Shown here piece by piece: positions 1-6,773 of a stretch of 54,413 nt of DNA. Position numbers and translations under genes: made by a program. The notes under the pieces were generated by a model. The model did no database searches, was not told the origin of the DNA, and was given only the letters and a program-made list of their open reading frames with translations. The stretch is taken from contig ONCP01000011.1 of NCBI GenBank assembly GCA_900316385.1, positions 1-54,413 on the forward strand. Reading direction: 5' to 3'. The stretch is from an uncultured Eubacteriales bacterium. GTDB lineage: Bacteria > Bacillota > Clostridia > Oscillospirales > Acutalibacteraceae. Positions within the stretch are counted from its first letter, which is position 1. Each line of letters opens with the position of its first letter.

Positions 1-81
1 CTCGCGTTACCGCTTGCGCAGGTCACATTAGGATTACCCCGAATGGATAGGGCAGCATTTCTGCAATTAACTGCGCGACTT

Positions 82-387
82 TCACGTCACACTCATCTTG
101 CGCACCCACAGCATTTGGTCGGTTGCTTTGAGCTGTTCAGTGCAGCCTTCTTCTTTGGCGAAAGATTGCACGAGCTCGTCGTACATCTTCTGTGCTTGTT
201 CGTCAATGTCGGCAAGATACTCATTCAGCTTGCACTTTGTGAGCAGGTTGGTATAGAGAATCGGGCGGCTTCGCTTGATATAGCGAAGGTGTTGTTGTCC
301 CCATAAGCCGATTGGTCGGTTATCCTGTTCGGGCAGTGTTAAGTTCGGCAGTAAATAATCTCCTTGACGTGTATATGTAATCTCCAT
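82..387 (-). CDS. tnpV: TnpV-type transposon-encoded protein, C-terminally altered
   Basis: This 101-residue protein matches the TnpV family of small proteins carried by clostridial transposons and integrative elements. The recognisable stretches are LPNLTLPEQ, the GLWGQQHLRYIK block, YTNLLT.CKLNEYLADID, and TEQLK..DQMLWVRKM. Family members usually continue for about 15-20 residues after the LWV block, but this one stops almost at once (KMSVT, stop), so the C-terminus has been replaced or shifted. A good ribosome site (AAGGAGG) precedes ATG 387. A small partner ORF ends 3 bases upstream. The family function is unknown; its presence marks a mobile-element remnant. Confidence 0.75.
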   Translation of the reverse strand: MEITYTRQGDYLLPNLTLPEQDNRPIGLWGQQHLRYIKRSRPILYTNLLTKCKLNEYLADIDEQAQKMYDELVQSFAKEEGCTEQLKATDQMLWVRKMSVT

Positions 388-389
388 TG

Positions 390-569
390 TCAGACCTCCT
401 TAACCTTAATCTTTTTTGCTTTTGTTTTTGAAATTCTAATCAGCAGTTCATCAACCAAATCGGTGTATCTGCCTTGAGAAATGAGGTTGTTCCTTAAATC
501 AATCAGGCTGTTGATAACCGTGCGCCATTCATCGGGCGTTAGATAGATATGATATTTTGGATTTCTCAT
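390..569 (-). CDS. Small transposon-associated protein upstream of tnpV
   Basis: A 59-residue ORF on the minus strand starts MRNPKYHIYLTPDEW and ends KKIKVKEV. It has a strong GGAGG site 7-8 bases before ATG 569 and stops just before tnpV, so the two are probably co-translated. From memory, small proteins with the same opening (MRNPKYHIYL) and a Lys-rich end sit directly upstream of tnpV in many Firmicute mobile elements. No function is known. The 570-660 stretch upstream shows no further gene. Confidence 0.7.
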   Translation of the reverse strand: MRNPKYHIYLTPDEWRTVINSLIDLRNNLISQGRYTDLVDELLIRISKTKAKKIKVKEV

Positions 570-664
570 TGTGTTTACCTCCGTTTCATTTTGATGATTT
601 CATTATAAACGGAGCTTACCGATAAATCGAATGTGCGGATTTAAAAAGTCCCAAATAACAGAAA

Positions 665-698
665 AACACCGTTCCAGCTTTTACACTGAAACGGCGTT
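665..698 (-). terminator. Putative terminator of the tRNA-Ala unit
   Basis: An imperfect hairpin with arms CCGTTCCAG and CTGAAACGG (one mismatch) plus flanking AAC/GTT pairs is followed on the minus strand by GTTTTTCTG. It lies about 75 bases after the 3' end of the minus-strand tRNA-Ala, which makes it the likely end of that transcript. Confidence 0.5.
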
Positions 699-773
699 CT
701 GTTTTGTGTATCAGAGAACACATCTCACGGCAAAACCGCCGCTGAAAAAGTAGGTGTTCATCCAATACTTGTT

Positions 774-849
774 TGGTGGACCATAGGGGGATCGAACCCC
801 TGACCTCCAGATTGCGAACCTGGCGCTCTCCCAGCTGAGCTAATGGCCC
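774..849 (-). tRNA. tRNA-Ala (anticodon CGC)
   Basis: The 76-nt minus-strand sequence folds as a complete tRNA. The acceptor arms are GGGCCAT and ATGGTCC, the D arm is AGCTCAGCTGGGAGAGC, the anticodon stem is CCAGG/TCTGG with loop TTCGCAA, and the T arm is GGGG TTCGATC CCCC. CCA is encoded. Positions 34-36 read CGC, which decodes GCG (Ala). Confidence 0.93.
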
Positions 850-904
850 TTGTCAATTGTATGAAATTGTAAATTGTTTTGGGGTGCGTAAGCCAGCCGG
901 TCGG

Positions 905-927
905 GCTCCCAGCTGAGCTATACCCCC
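905..927 (-). pseudogene. tRNA-Ala 5' fragment
   Basis: On the minus strand the sequence GGGGGTATAGCTCAGCTGGG matches the acceptor and D arm of a typical tRNA-Ala(UGC). After GGGAGC it runs into unrelated DNA with no anticodon or T arm. It sits 8 bases after the predicted start of the minus-strand transcript, so it is the remains of a first tRNA gene whose 3' part was lost. Confidence 0.6.
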
Positions 928-941
928 AAGTCACGAATAGT

Positions 942-971
942 ATTATACACCAAGAGGGTGTGGTTTGTAAA
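942..971 (-). promoter_or_regulatory. Promoter of the minus-strand tRNA unit
   Basis: On the minus strand TTTACA (966-971) and TATAAT (942-947) are separated by 18 bases. Transcription would begin near 935, just ahead of the tRNA-Ala fragment and the intact tRNA-Ala(CGC). Confidence 0.55.
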
Positions 972-999
972 GTAATTTTAAAAATTTTTTTAAAATATA

Positions 1000-1028
1000 T
1001 TGACATAATTATTGAATTATGATATTAT
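1000..1028 (+). promoter_or_regulatory. Promoter of the tRNA-Thr/tRNA-Tyr unit
   Basis: TTGACA (1000-1005) and TATTAT (1023-1028) are separated by exactly 17 bases. The predicted start near 1035 is about 11 bases before tRNA-Thr, as expected for a tRNA transcript. Confidence 0.7.
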
Positions 1029-1045
1029 AAACAAGCTGTGAATAC

Positions 1046-1121
1046 GCTGGTGTAGCTCAGTTGGTAGAGCAGCTGATTTGTAATCAGCAGGTCGGGGGTT
1101 CAAGTCCGTCCACCAGCTCCA
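1046..1121 (+). tRNA. tRNA-Thr (anticodon TGT)
   Basis: A complete 76-nt tRNA with acceptor GCTGGTG/CACCAGC, D arm AGCTCAGTTGGTAGAGC, anticodon stem GCTGA/TCAGC with loop TTTGTAA, T arm around GGTTCAAGTCC, and encoded CCA. The anticodon TGT decodes ACA (Thr). Confidence 0.94.
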
Positions 1122-1150
1122 TTTTTTTGCTAAGGCAAAATTAAATATGT

Positions 1151-1235
1151 GGGAGAGTTCCCGAGTGGCCAAAGGGGGCAGACTGTAAATCTGTTGCGTT
1201 TCGCTTCGGTGGTTCGAATCCACCCTCTCCCACCA
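1151..1235 (+). tRNA. tRNA-Tyr (anticodon GTA)
   Basis: An 85-nt class II tRNA with acceptor GGGAGAG/CTCTCCC, loop CTGTAAA (anticodon GTA), a long variable arm containing GCGTTTCGCTTC, T arm GGTGG TTCGAAT CCACC, and encoded CCA. It lies 29 bases after tRNA-Thr in the same transcript. Confidence 0.93.
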
Positions 1236-1272
1236 ACAGAAAAGAGTACCGAAAGGTGCTCTTTTTTGTTGC
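1234..1272 (+). terminator. Terminator after tRNA-Tyr
   Basis: The arms CAACA-AAAAGAG-ACC and GGT-CTCTTTT-TGTTG close a long hairpin with a GAAA loop, with a run of six T's in the 3' arm. It directly follows the CCA end of tRNA-Tyr and ends the tRNA-Thr/tRNA-Tyr transcript. Confidence 0.8.
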
Positions 1273-1282
1273 GCAGGAAAAA

Positions 1283-1297
1283 AGAGGGTGGATTCGA
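1283..1297 (-). repeat. Inverted copy of the tRNA-Tyr T-arm end
   Basis: GAGGGTGGATTCGAA is the exact reverse complement of bases inside the tRNA-Tyr T arm and acceptor (TTCGAATCCACCCTC, 1213-1227). On the minus strand it looks like a 3' tRNA fragment followed by a T run. Together with the tRNA-Ala fragment it indicates past rearrangement at this tRNA cluster. Confidence 0.6.
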
Positions 1298-1414
1298 AAG
1301 GATTAACGTTTTCAAAAAAATAAATATAAATAAATATCAAAGATTGAATTATTTTATTTCTTATGATAAACTAAAAAAAGGGTTGACAAAATATGATAGG
1401 AGGAAGTACACTTT

Positions 1415-1486
<72 letters not shown>

Positions 1487-1528
1487 GGACATAGAAATAC
1501 TAATTTAGAGCTTTTTAGAATCATATCA

Positions 1529-2581
1529 ATGCTTTTTATTGTTGCTCATCATTATGTAGTCAATTCAGGAATGATGGACAATATGTGGGAACATCCCGGG
1601 GCAGCAAATTCACTTTTCTTTTTTGTTTTCGGCGCATGGGGAAAAGTAGCTATAAACTGTTTTGTGTTAATTACGGGCTACTTTATGTGTAAATCTCATA
1701 TTACAGTAAAAAAATTTCTTAAGCTGTTTTTACAAATCGAAACCTACAATATAGTTTTTTATTTTGTATTTATGTTTTCAGGATATGAGAGCTTTTCTGT
1801 TTCCGGTTTTTTGAAACATATTCTTATCGTTAAGAATATTGACAGCGGCTTTGTGTCTGCGTTTATTGTTTTCTTTTTATTTATTCCATTTCTCAATATT
1901 TTACTGAATCATCTTAATGAGAAAATGCATATCAGACTTATTCTTCTGTGTTTGTTCTTGTATACATTTTTAAGCACAATGTCGTATTTTTCGTTTAGTG
2001 TTAAAATGAACTACGTATCTTGGTTTGTGGTTGTTTATTTTATTGCGTCATATGTGCGTTTGTATCCGCGAAGACTGTATGAAAACACGAAAATATGGGC
2101 TGTGTTAAGTATAGTATCTATTGTTTTCTCAATAATAAGTATTTTAGGGTCGTTGCGTTTTATATGGCGTGATCCGTATTACTTTATTGCGGATTCAAAT
2201 AAGATTCTTGCCATCGTCACAGCTTTCTGTTTGTTTATGTTTTTTAAGAATGTCAAAATTCCATACATAAAGTTAATCAATGTTGTGGCAAGCGCTTCAT
2301 TTGGTGTATTACTAATTCATGCTAATAGTGACGTTATGCGTCAGTGGTTATGGCGCGATACGCTTAATAACGCAGCTGTATTTAAAACTCAATGGTGTTA
2401 TTTGCATTTTGTCTGCTCCGTAATCGGAATATATGTTATTTGTACCTGTATTGATTTATTACGTATTTATTTGCTTGAAAAACCATTCTTCAAGCTTTAT
2501 GACAAGGTTTCTTCCGGGATTTATGCACGGCTTTATAGTATCGAAGATAGATTTACTAAACGTATGAATATAAAAAGATAA
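1529..2581 (+). CDS. Acyltransferase family 3 membrane protein, phase-variable (OFF in this copy)
   Basis: This is a multi-span acyltransferase_3 (OafA/WecH-like) protein that would O-acylate a surface glycan. The family's opening (NLELFRII followed by SMLFIVAHHY) reads from base 1502 and continues upstream, in the same frame, through the GACA tract, so the gene starts before 1529. ATG 1529 is only the first ATG of the present open frame and has no ribosome site. In this frame nothing between the TAG at 1397 and the tract can start translation. The plausible start, TTG 1413 with AGGAGG, is in another frame and stops at 1508 after TDRQ repeats and DIEILI. One more GACA unit, or two fewer, would join TTG 1413 to the enzyme. 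The gene is AT-rich compared with its surroundings, suggesting horizontal acquisition. Confidence 0.85.
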   Translation: MLFIVAHHYVVNSGMMDNMWEHPGAANSLFFFVFGAWGKVAINCFVLITGYFMCKSHITVKKFLKLFLQIETYNIVFYFVFMFSGYESFSVSGFLKHILIVKNIDSGFVSAFIVFFLFIPFLNILLNHLNEKMHIRLILLCLFLYTFLSTMSYFSFSVKMNYVSWFVVVYFIASYVRLYPRRLYENTKIWAVLSIVSIVFSIISILGSLRFIWRDPYYFIADSNKILAIVTAFCLFMFFKNVKIPYIKLINVVASASFGVLLIHANSDVMRQWLWRDTLNNAAVFKTQWCYLHFVCSVIGIYVICTCIDLLRIYLLEKPFFKLYDKVSSGIYARLYSIEDRFTKRMNIKR

Positions 2582-2619
2582 AACGAAAATCGTACAAGCA
2601 TTGTTAAAAGGTGAAGGCT

Positions 2620-2808
2620 ATGGAATGTAACAATTCTAATATTCAGATCGAGACGGTTGTTTCACGAATACGAGACGGCTCCCTTAATCTTCAGCCCGAG
2701 TTTCAGCGCGGGGAGGTTTGGAGCGTCGCTAAGAAAAAGAAGCTGATAGACACCATCCTGCGCGGCTGGAAAATACCTCCCATTCACGTTATTTCTCCTG
2801 ACCTTTAG
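2620..2808 (+). pseudogene. DUF262 (GmrSD/ParB-like) N-terminal fragment
   Basis: The 62 residues contain the DUF262 signature LQPEFQRGEVWS followed by KKLIDTILRGWKIPPIHV, which starts the ParB/Srx-like fold of DUF262 and GmrS-type proteins. Full-length family members are several hundred residues, but here the frame stops just after this motif. The start is ATG 2620 with AAGGTGA upstream, rather than GTG 2611. It is a truncated remnant of a defence or restriction-type gene; the rest is absent from the window. Confidence 0.65.
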
Positions 2809-2843
2809 TCGGCGAATTTTAAAGCGTTGCCCATAACTGAAAA

Positions 2844-2873
2844 ACCGCCGCAAAGCTTTTGCTTTGCGGCGGT
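2844..2873 (-). terminator. Terminator of the SASP gene
   Basis: A 13-bp perfect stem, ACCGCCGCAAAGC with GCTTTGCGGCGGT, around a TTTT loop is followed on the minus strand by a T run. It lies 23 bases past the SASP stop codon. Confidence 0.85.
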
Positions 2874-2896
2874 TCTGTAAAAAGTTTGTTTTCTGC

Positions 2897-3097
2897 TTAC
2901 TTTAAGCTCTGCTCATAGCTTTCGATCATTTTCTTGACCATCTGACCGCCGACAGAGCCTGCCTGACGGGAGGTAAGGTCGCCGTTGTAGCCCTGCTTAA
3001 GGTTAACGCCTACTTCGTTAGCGCACTCCATCTTGAAACGATCCATAGCTTCTCTTGCTTCGGGGATGTTGAGCTGGTTGTTGTTATTGCTGGACAT
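2897..3097 (-). CDS. Alpha/beta-type small acid-soluble spore protein
   Basis: The 66-residue protein binds and protects DNA in the dormant spore. It has the family's two conserved blocks: FKMECANEVGVNL, which corresponds to the germination-protease site region, and the C-terminal GDLTSRQAGSVGGQMVKKMI. The length is typical for clostridial members. ATG 3097 has an AAAAGGAG site. Its terminator lies immediately downstream, so it is monocistronic, which suits a forespore-specific gene. It shows that the organism is, or recently was, a spore former. The 233 bases upstream hold only the terminator of the next gene. Confidence 0.9.
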   Translation of the reverse strand: MSSNNNNQLNIPEAREAMDRFKMECANEVGVNLKQGYNGDLTSRQAGSVGGQMVKKMIESYEQSLK

Positions 3098-3269
3098 AAT
3101 TTTTTCTCCTTTTCAGATTTGTTTTCATAATTTATAAATTAAGCAACTTGTCGTTGCCTTAGTATTGTGTGGACTTTTTCAAAAAATATATCTAGCAATT
3201 TTTGTATGAAAAATTTCGGACTGATAAATTCAAGCTTCAGCCGTTTATATCGGGTTACTAACAAAAACA

Positions 3270-3295
3270 CACTCCGCACGTTAATGTGCGGAGTG
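3270..3295 (-). terminator. Terminator of the dockerin-LRR gene
   Basis: A perfect 10-bp stem CACTCCGCAC/GTGCGGAGTG with a 6-base loop is followed on the minus strand by TTTTTG. It lies 36 bases beyond the stop codon at 3331. Confidence 0.85.
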
Positions 3296-3330
3296 CATTT
3301 TGGTTTTACTGTACTAAGGATATGTAAATA

Positions 3331-4308
3331 TTAAAATGATTGTTTGACTGGAATCGACGAGCATTTTTTGGCAAGATATAATTGAATATAGGTTACATCG
3401 TTTATATCTCTTTTATTATCGTCTAAAATGTTTCCGTTGATGTTATACGCGTCTGTATCGGGTTTGATATCAGCTAATATAAGCTGATACTCGGTTGCGT
3501 CATTGATGTTTATTTTTTTATCGTTATTTATATCTCCCGCTCTTTTTTTGACGATTTCGGCAGGACAATTGTTAAATGCTTCAAAGCCTATTGTCGGATT
3601 GCCCGAGGAGACAAAAACGCTTTTAAGCGAGGTGCAGTTTTCAAACATTTTGTATTCGATTTCTTTGACATTACCTAAATCAACCATTGTGAGGGCCGTG
3701 CATCCTCTGAACATCATTTGACCTGCTTTGGAAGTAAGCGTTGCTGTTTTCAGCGCGGTACATTCGTGGAAAATCGCGAATCCCAGTTCTGTAACCGACG
3801 CGGGAACAGACACGGATTCCAAAGAAGTACATCCCGCAAAGGCGAAATCTCCGATAGACGTCACATTATTGGGAATGGTTATGCCTTTGAGAGAAGTGCA
3901 ACTGTCAAAAGCGCAATTTCCAATAGTCGTTATGCTGCCCGGAATACTGATTGTTTCCAAAGAAGAGCATTCGTGAAATGCTCCGTAGCCGATCGAGGTC
4001 AGAGTGGAAGGCAAGGAAACAGATTTAAGATTTCCGCCTTTTGCTCTGAAACAATCATATCCGATCTCTGTGACAGTGTATTGTTTATTGCTTGATGAAT
4101 CTTCAACAGTTGAAGGAACGGTAAGCATTGTTGAAGAGCCGCCCTGATAGTCCAGCAGTGTGGCACTGTCGCCTTTTACTCTAAAATGGAAATCGCCGCA
4201 GCTTAGTATGGCCGCATTCACGGGTACAGCGTAAACCATCATCGAGCAAACAAGAATTGCTATTATCAAACCAAAGGATATAAACTTATGTGTATGCTTT
4301 TTCATCAT
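3331..4308 (-). CDS. Secreted LRR_5 (BspA-type) protein with C-terminal dockerin
   Basis: The 325-residue protein has a signal peptide (residues 1-32, hydrophobic core LIIAILVCSMMVYAV, cleavage near VNA). A small N-terminal module leads into about seven BspA-type repeats (residues about 75-245; for example LTSIGYGAFHECSSLETISIP). The C-terminal 60 residues form a type I dockerin: the first calcium loop is clear (GDINNDKKININDAT), the second (DDNKRDINDVT) is more degenerate. Dockerins bind cohesins on a scaffoldin, so this protein is probably a non-catalytic part of a cellulosome-like complex or is held at the surface by it. ATG 4308 has AGAGG at 6 bases. It is followed by a strong terminator and preceded by another secreted LRR gene in the same direction. 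Confidence 0.85.
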   Translation of the reverse strand: MMKKHTHKFISFGLIIAILVCSMMVYAVPVNAAILSCGDFHFRVKGDSATLLDYQGGSSTMLTVPSTVEDSSSNKQYTVTEIGYDCFRAKGGNLKSVSLPSTLTSIGYGAFHECSSLETISIPGSITTIGNCAFDSCTSLKGITIPNNVTSIGDFAFAGCTSLESVSVPASVTELGFAIFHECTALKTATLTSKAGQMMFRGCTALTMVDLGNVKEIEYKMFENCTSLKSVFVSSGNPTIGFEAFNNCPAEIVKKRAGDINNDKKININDATEYQLILADIKPDTDAYNINGNILDDNKRDINDVTYIQLYLAKKCSSIPVKQSF

Positions 4309-4349
4309 ACATTACCTCTTTTCTGATCATTAATTATTTTTTTTCAAGT

Positions 4350-5594
4350 TCAAAGAACGTTAACTTTTACAGACAAGGTCTTAACTCCGTTCACCTTGAC
4401 CTTTACGGTAGTTTTACCTTTCTTCAAGCCCTTGATTTTAAGGCTCGTTGCGTTTGCCTTTGATGTGATCTTAGCAAGCTTTGTATTGGTATATTTGTTG
4501 TCGATCGCCTTGGCTTTGCCTGTGAGCTTGACCGTTATCTCTTTGCCCTTCTTGACCGTAACAGAGGTCTTGCTGATCTTGGGCTCGGTAGTTACCTTGA
4601 CCTTGTAGCTGTACGCCTTAGCGTATGATTTAAGATTAAAGCCGATCGGATGGACGGTCGTTGTAACGGTCGCCGTTCCTTTGTTGAGAGCTGTTACTTT
4701 TCCAGACTTGTCGATCTTAGCGATCTTGGCGTTATCGGAAGAATACTCGCTCACGATATTGTCAACACCCGGCATAGCGGAATTAAATGTTGCTCCTGCC
4801 TGTAAGGACTTATTGCTCTTTTTCGGTTTGTAAAGCGATTCAAGATTAACAAAGTTAAAGCCTTTGTTTTTACACCAATATTCAATGTATTCACTGGGAT
4901 AAGAATAGAAGGTTACGCTATCTTCTTTCCAAGACAAGGGATTGTCAATGAAATTTGCGGAGATATTATTAACTGTGGTCGGTAAGTAAATGCTCGTAAG
5001 CGAAGGACAATCTCTGAACGCGTTTTTGAGCATATTTACGCCGTGCGGGAAGGTTACTGTTTTCAGCTTCGGGCAATCTCTGAAAATAGGAAAATCTTTT
5101 TTTATATCAACAGTCAAGGATTTGTTGCTTTCCAAGATAACTGTCTCAAGGGAAGGCAGATCATCAAAGGGTTTGTCGGCGTATTTTGTCGCGCCTTTGA
5201 TTACGATGTTTTTAAGCTCATAACAATGCGAAAATGCTCTGTCGATTACAGTGACGCTTTCGGGAACGGTAACACTTTTAACCTTATATTTGCGATCTTT
5301 TGATTCGTTAAAGGTCAACTCAAGCTTTGTTACCTTTTTGGTCACTTTTTGACCGTTTTCTTCAACAATAAGCTTATCGGGAACAACTACGTTTGTTTCC
5401 TCACCTAAGTATTCCCTCAGCGCTATACTGCCGTCGGAAAGATTGTAATAATTGTACTGCGGTTCGTTTTCTTTCTCTCCTGTTTCTGCCGCAGATACCG
5501 AACAGAGAGTCAATGCCGATGAAGCGCACAATAAAGCAATAGAAAGCAAAATGCTTATCAGGCGCCTGCCAGCCTTTGTTTTTTTAGTTTTCAT
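4350..5594 (-). CDS. Secreted LRR_5 protein with Ig-like C-terminal domains
   Basis: The 414-residue protein starts at ATG 5594 (MKTKKTKAGRR) because AGGAGG lies 9 bases upstream; the in-frame ATG further up has no such site. The signal peptide covers about residues 1-36. Degenerate BspA-type repeats follow (SVTVPESVTVIDRAFSHCYELK and similar), then a Big_2-like bacterial Ig domain (KIAKIDKSGKVTALNKGTAT) and a Lys-rich C-terminal Ig-like domain (SVTVKKGKEITVKL). There is no LPXTG motif; the basic end may hold it on the cell wall. It is divergent from the export operon at 5966 and shares the intergenic region with the direct-repeat site. On the minus strand TATAAT (5738-5743) has no good -35, so activation by a regulator is possible. 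Confidence 0.8.
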   Translation of the reverse strand: MKTKKTKAGRRLISILLSIALLCASSALTLCSVSAAETGEKENEPQYNYYNLSDGSIALREYLGEETNVVVPDKLIVEENGQKVTKKVTKLELTFNESKDRKYKVKSVTVPESVTVIDRAFSHCYELKNIVIKGATKYADKPFDDLPSLETVILESNKSLTVDIKKDFPIFRDCPKLKTVTFPHGVNMLKNAFRDCPSLTSIYLPTTVNNISANFIDNPLSWKEDSVTFYSYPSEYIEYWCKNKGFNFVNLESLYKPKKSNKSLQAGATFNSAMPGVDNIVSEYSSDNAKIAKIDKSGKVTALNKGTATVTTTVHPIGFNLKSYAKAYSYKVKVTTEPKISKTSVTVKKGKEITVKLTGKAKAIDNKYTNTKLAKITSKANATSLKIKGLKKGKTTVKVKVNGVKTLSVKVNVL

Positions 5595-5771
5595 AATCGG
5601 AATCCTCCTTTGACCCAACAAATATGATAATATTATCGCTGATTTTTCAGCGCCGCGCGTCTATGCTTTGATAAACCATAGCTTTTTTAAACATAGCTTT
5701 TTAACATTGCACCTTTATTATTATTATCTATGCATAAATTATATCATAGTAAAGCGGCTTTTGGGGTGCAG

Positions 5772-5808
5772 GTTATTACATTTAGGCGCAAGTTATTACA
5801 TGTAATAA
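5772..5808. promoter_or_regulatory. Direct repeats GTTATTACAT x2 (period 20) and palindrome: likely LytTR regulator site
   Basis: GTTATTACAT occurs at 5772-5781 and again at 5792-5801, exactly 20 bases apart, and the second copy is part of a perfect 16-bp palindrome TTATTACATGTAATAA (5793-5808). LytTR-family regulators (AgrA, ComE, BlpR) bind pairs of short direct repeats about 20-22 bp apart. The same half-site and spacing precede the LytTR regulator gene at 17844. The site lies between the export operon and the divergent LRR gene and could serve either. Confidence 0.6.
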
Positions 5809-5897
5809 TTCTATGCAAAATGTAAAAAATAACGTCGAAAAAATGAATATAATATTGAATATCATCGGAAAAACGGCTCGATTTTACGTCAATTATG

Positions 5898-5926
5898 TTG
5901 ACAGGAAATGGTATAAAGAGTAAAAT
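5898..5926 (+). promoter_or_regulatory. Promoter of the export operon
   Basis: TTGACA (5898-5903) and TAAAAT (5921-5926) are separated by 17 bases, giving a start near 5933 and a short leader before ATG 5966. An alternative TATAAT at 5848-5853 without a -35 is closer to the direct repeats and would be the better candidate for activated expression. Confidence 0.55.
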
Positions 5927-5965
5927 GTTTCTGTTAAAATGCCATTTGAAAGCGGAGAAAAACCG

Positions 5966-6772
5966 ATGTCAACAATATACAGGAAAGCTTCAATAAACAA
6001 CTATTCGGATCCAGAGCAGACCGACCGCGCCGTGCGAATAACCTCTCCGTATTCGGGGCTTTGGATCATCGCCGCTGCTTTGTTGATAGGCTCGGTCATT
6101 GTTTGGGCTGTGTTTGGCAGTATTCCTGATGTGATGAGCGTGAAAGCCGTTTTATCGGATAAGACAAATTCATTTGCCGTTCACAGCTCTGTTTCGGGCT
6201 CCTTGACCGAATATAAGGTAGACGAAGGCGATGAAGTGAAAGTTGGGCAGACGGTGGCGATTGTCAGATATTCCGGAAAGAATGTCGGAATCAAATCGCC
6301 GATCAACGGTACTGTCGGAGAGTTGTTGTTTCGTGAAGGTGAGATCATATACGCGTATGACGAAATACTTCGCATTACACCCGCGGTCAGCGGCGAAAAT
6401 GTTTTTGTGTCGTATGTTACCGTTACCGAAAGCAGTAAAGTGAAAGTCGGTATGGAGGCAAGATTTTTTATTGACGAATCAAGCTCTCTTGACGGTGAGG
6501 TTATCGCCGTCGGCGAATACGCCGCGTCACAAAAAAATATGCGTTACATTATCGGCAGGGATAACTCTCTCAGAAACAGTCTTACAAAAGGACAAGCTGT
6601 TACTGCGGTAGTTTACAGGATAAAGAACAAGTCGGTAAACGGAGAATATGTTCTTGCGGACAATAGAAAAACAACCGTGAAAAAAAGCGCGGTTGTAAAG
6701 GCCAAGATCATAACCCGAAACCGTACGCCTGTTTCTCTGCTTTTTGGTTTTTTAACGAGCGGGGAGGCGTAA
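5966..6772 (+). CDS. NHLM-type secretion accessory protein (HlyD/membrane-fusion family)
   Basis: The 268-residue protein has the layout of the HlyD-like protein of NHLM/NHLP bacteriocin exporters. An N-terminal motif SPEQTDRAVRITSP is followed by one membrane segment (LWIIAAALLIGSVIVWAVFG, about residues 33-52), then two half-lipoyl segments (SGSLTEYKVDEGDEVKVGQ and SPINGTVGELLFREGEII), and a beta-barrel-like domain. It would span from the membrane outward and help the ABC transporters export a peptide. The start is ATG 5966 with GGAG at 9 bases; the upstream ATG 5939 has no ribosome site. It ends one base before the next gene, so the two are translationally coupled. Confidence 0.8.
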   Translation: MSTIYRKASINNYSDPEQTDRAVRITSPYSGLWIIAAALLIGSVIVWAVFGSIPDVMSVKAVLSDKTNSFAVHSSVSGSLTEYKVDEGDEVKVGQTVAIVRYSGKNVGIKSPINGTVGELLFREGEIIYAYDEILRITPAVSGENVFVSYVTVTESSKVKVGMEARFFIDESSSLDGEVIAVGEYAASQKNMRYIIGRDNSLRNSLTKGQAVTAVVYRIKNKSVNGEYVLADNRKTTVKKSAVVKAKIITRNRTPVSLLFGFLTSGEA

Positions 6773-6773
6773 T

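Noticed and set aside
758..1340. Minus-strand open frames over the tRNA genes
   Set aside because: They are antisense or sense readings of tRNA-Ala, tRNA-Thr and tRNA-Tyr and have no ribosome site.
1383..1412. TTGACA (1383-1388) with TACACT (1407-1412) as a promoter for the acyltransferase
   Set aside because: Transcription would begin inside the tract, after the TTG start and the AGGAGG site. The box may be chance; the promoter is probably further upstream.
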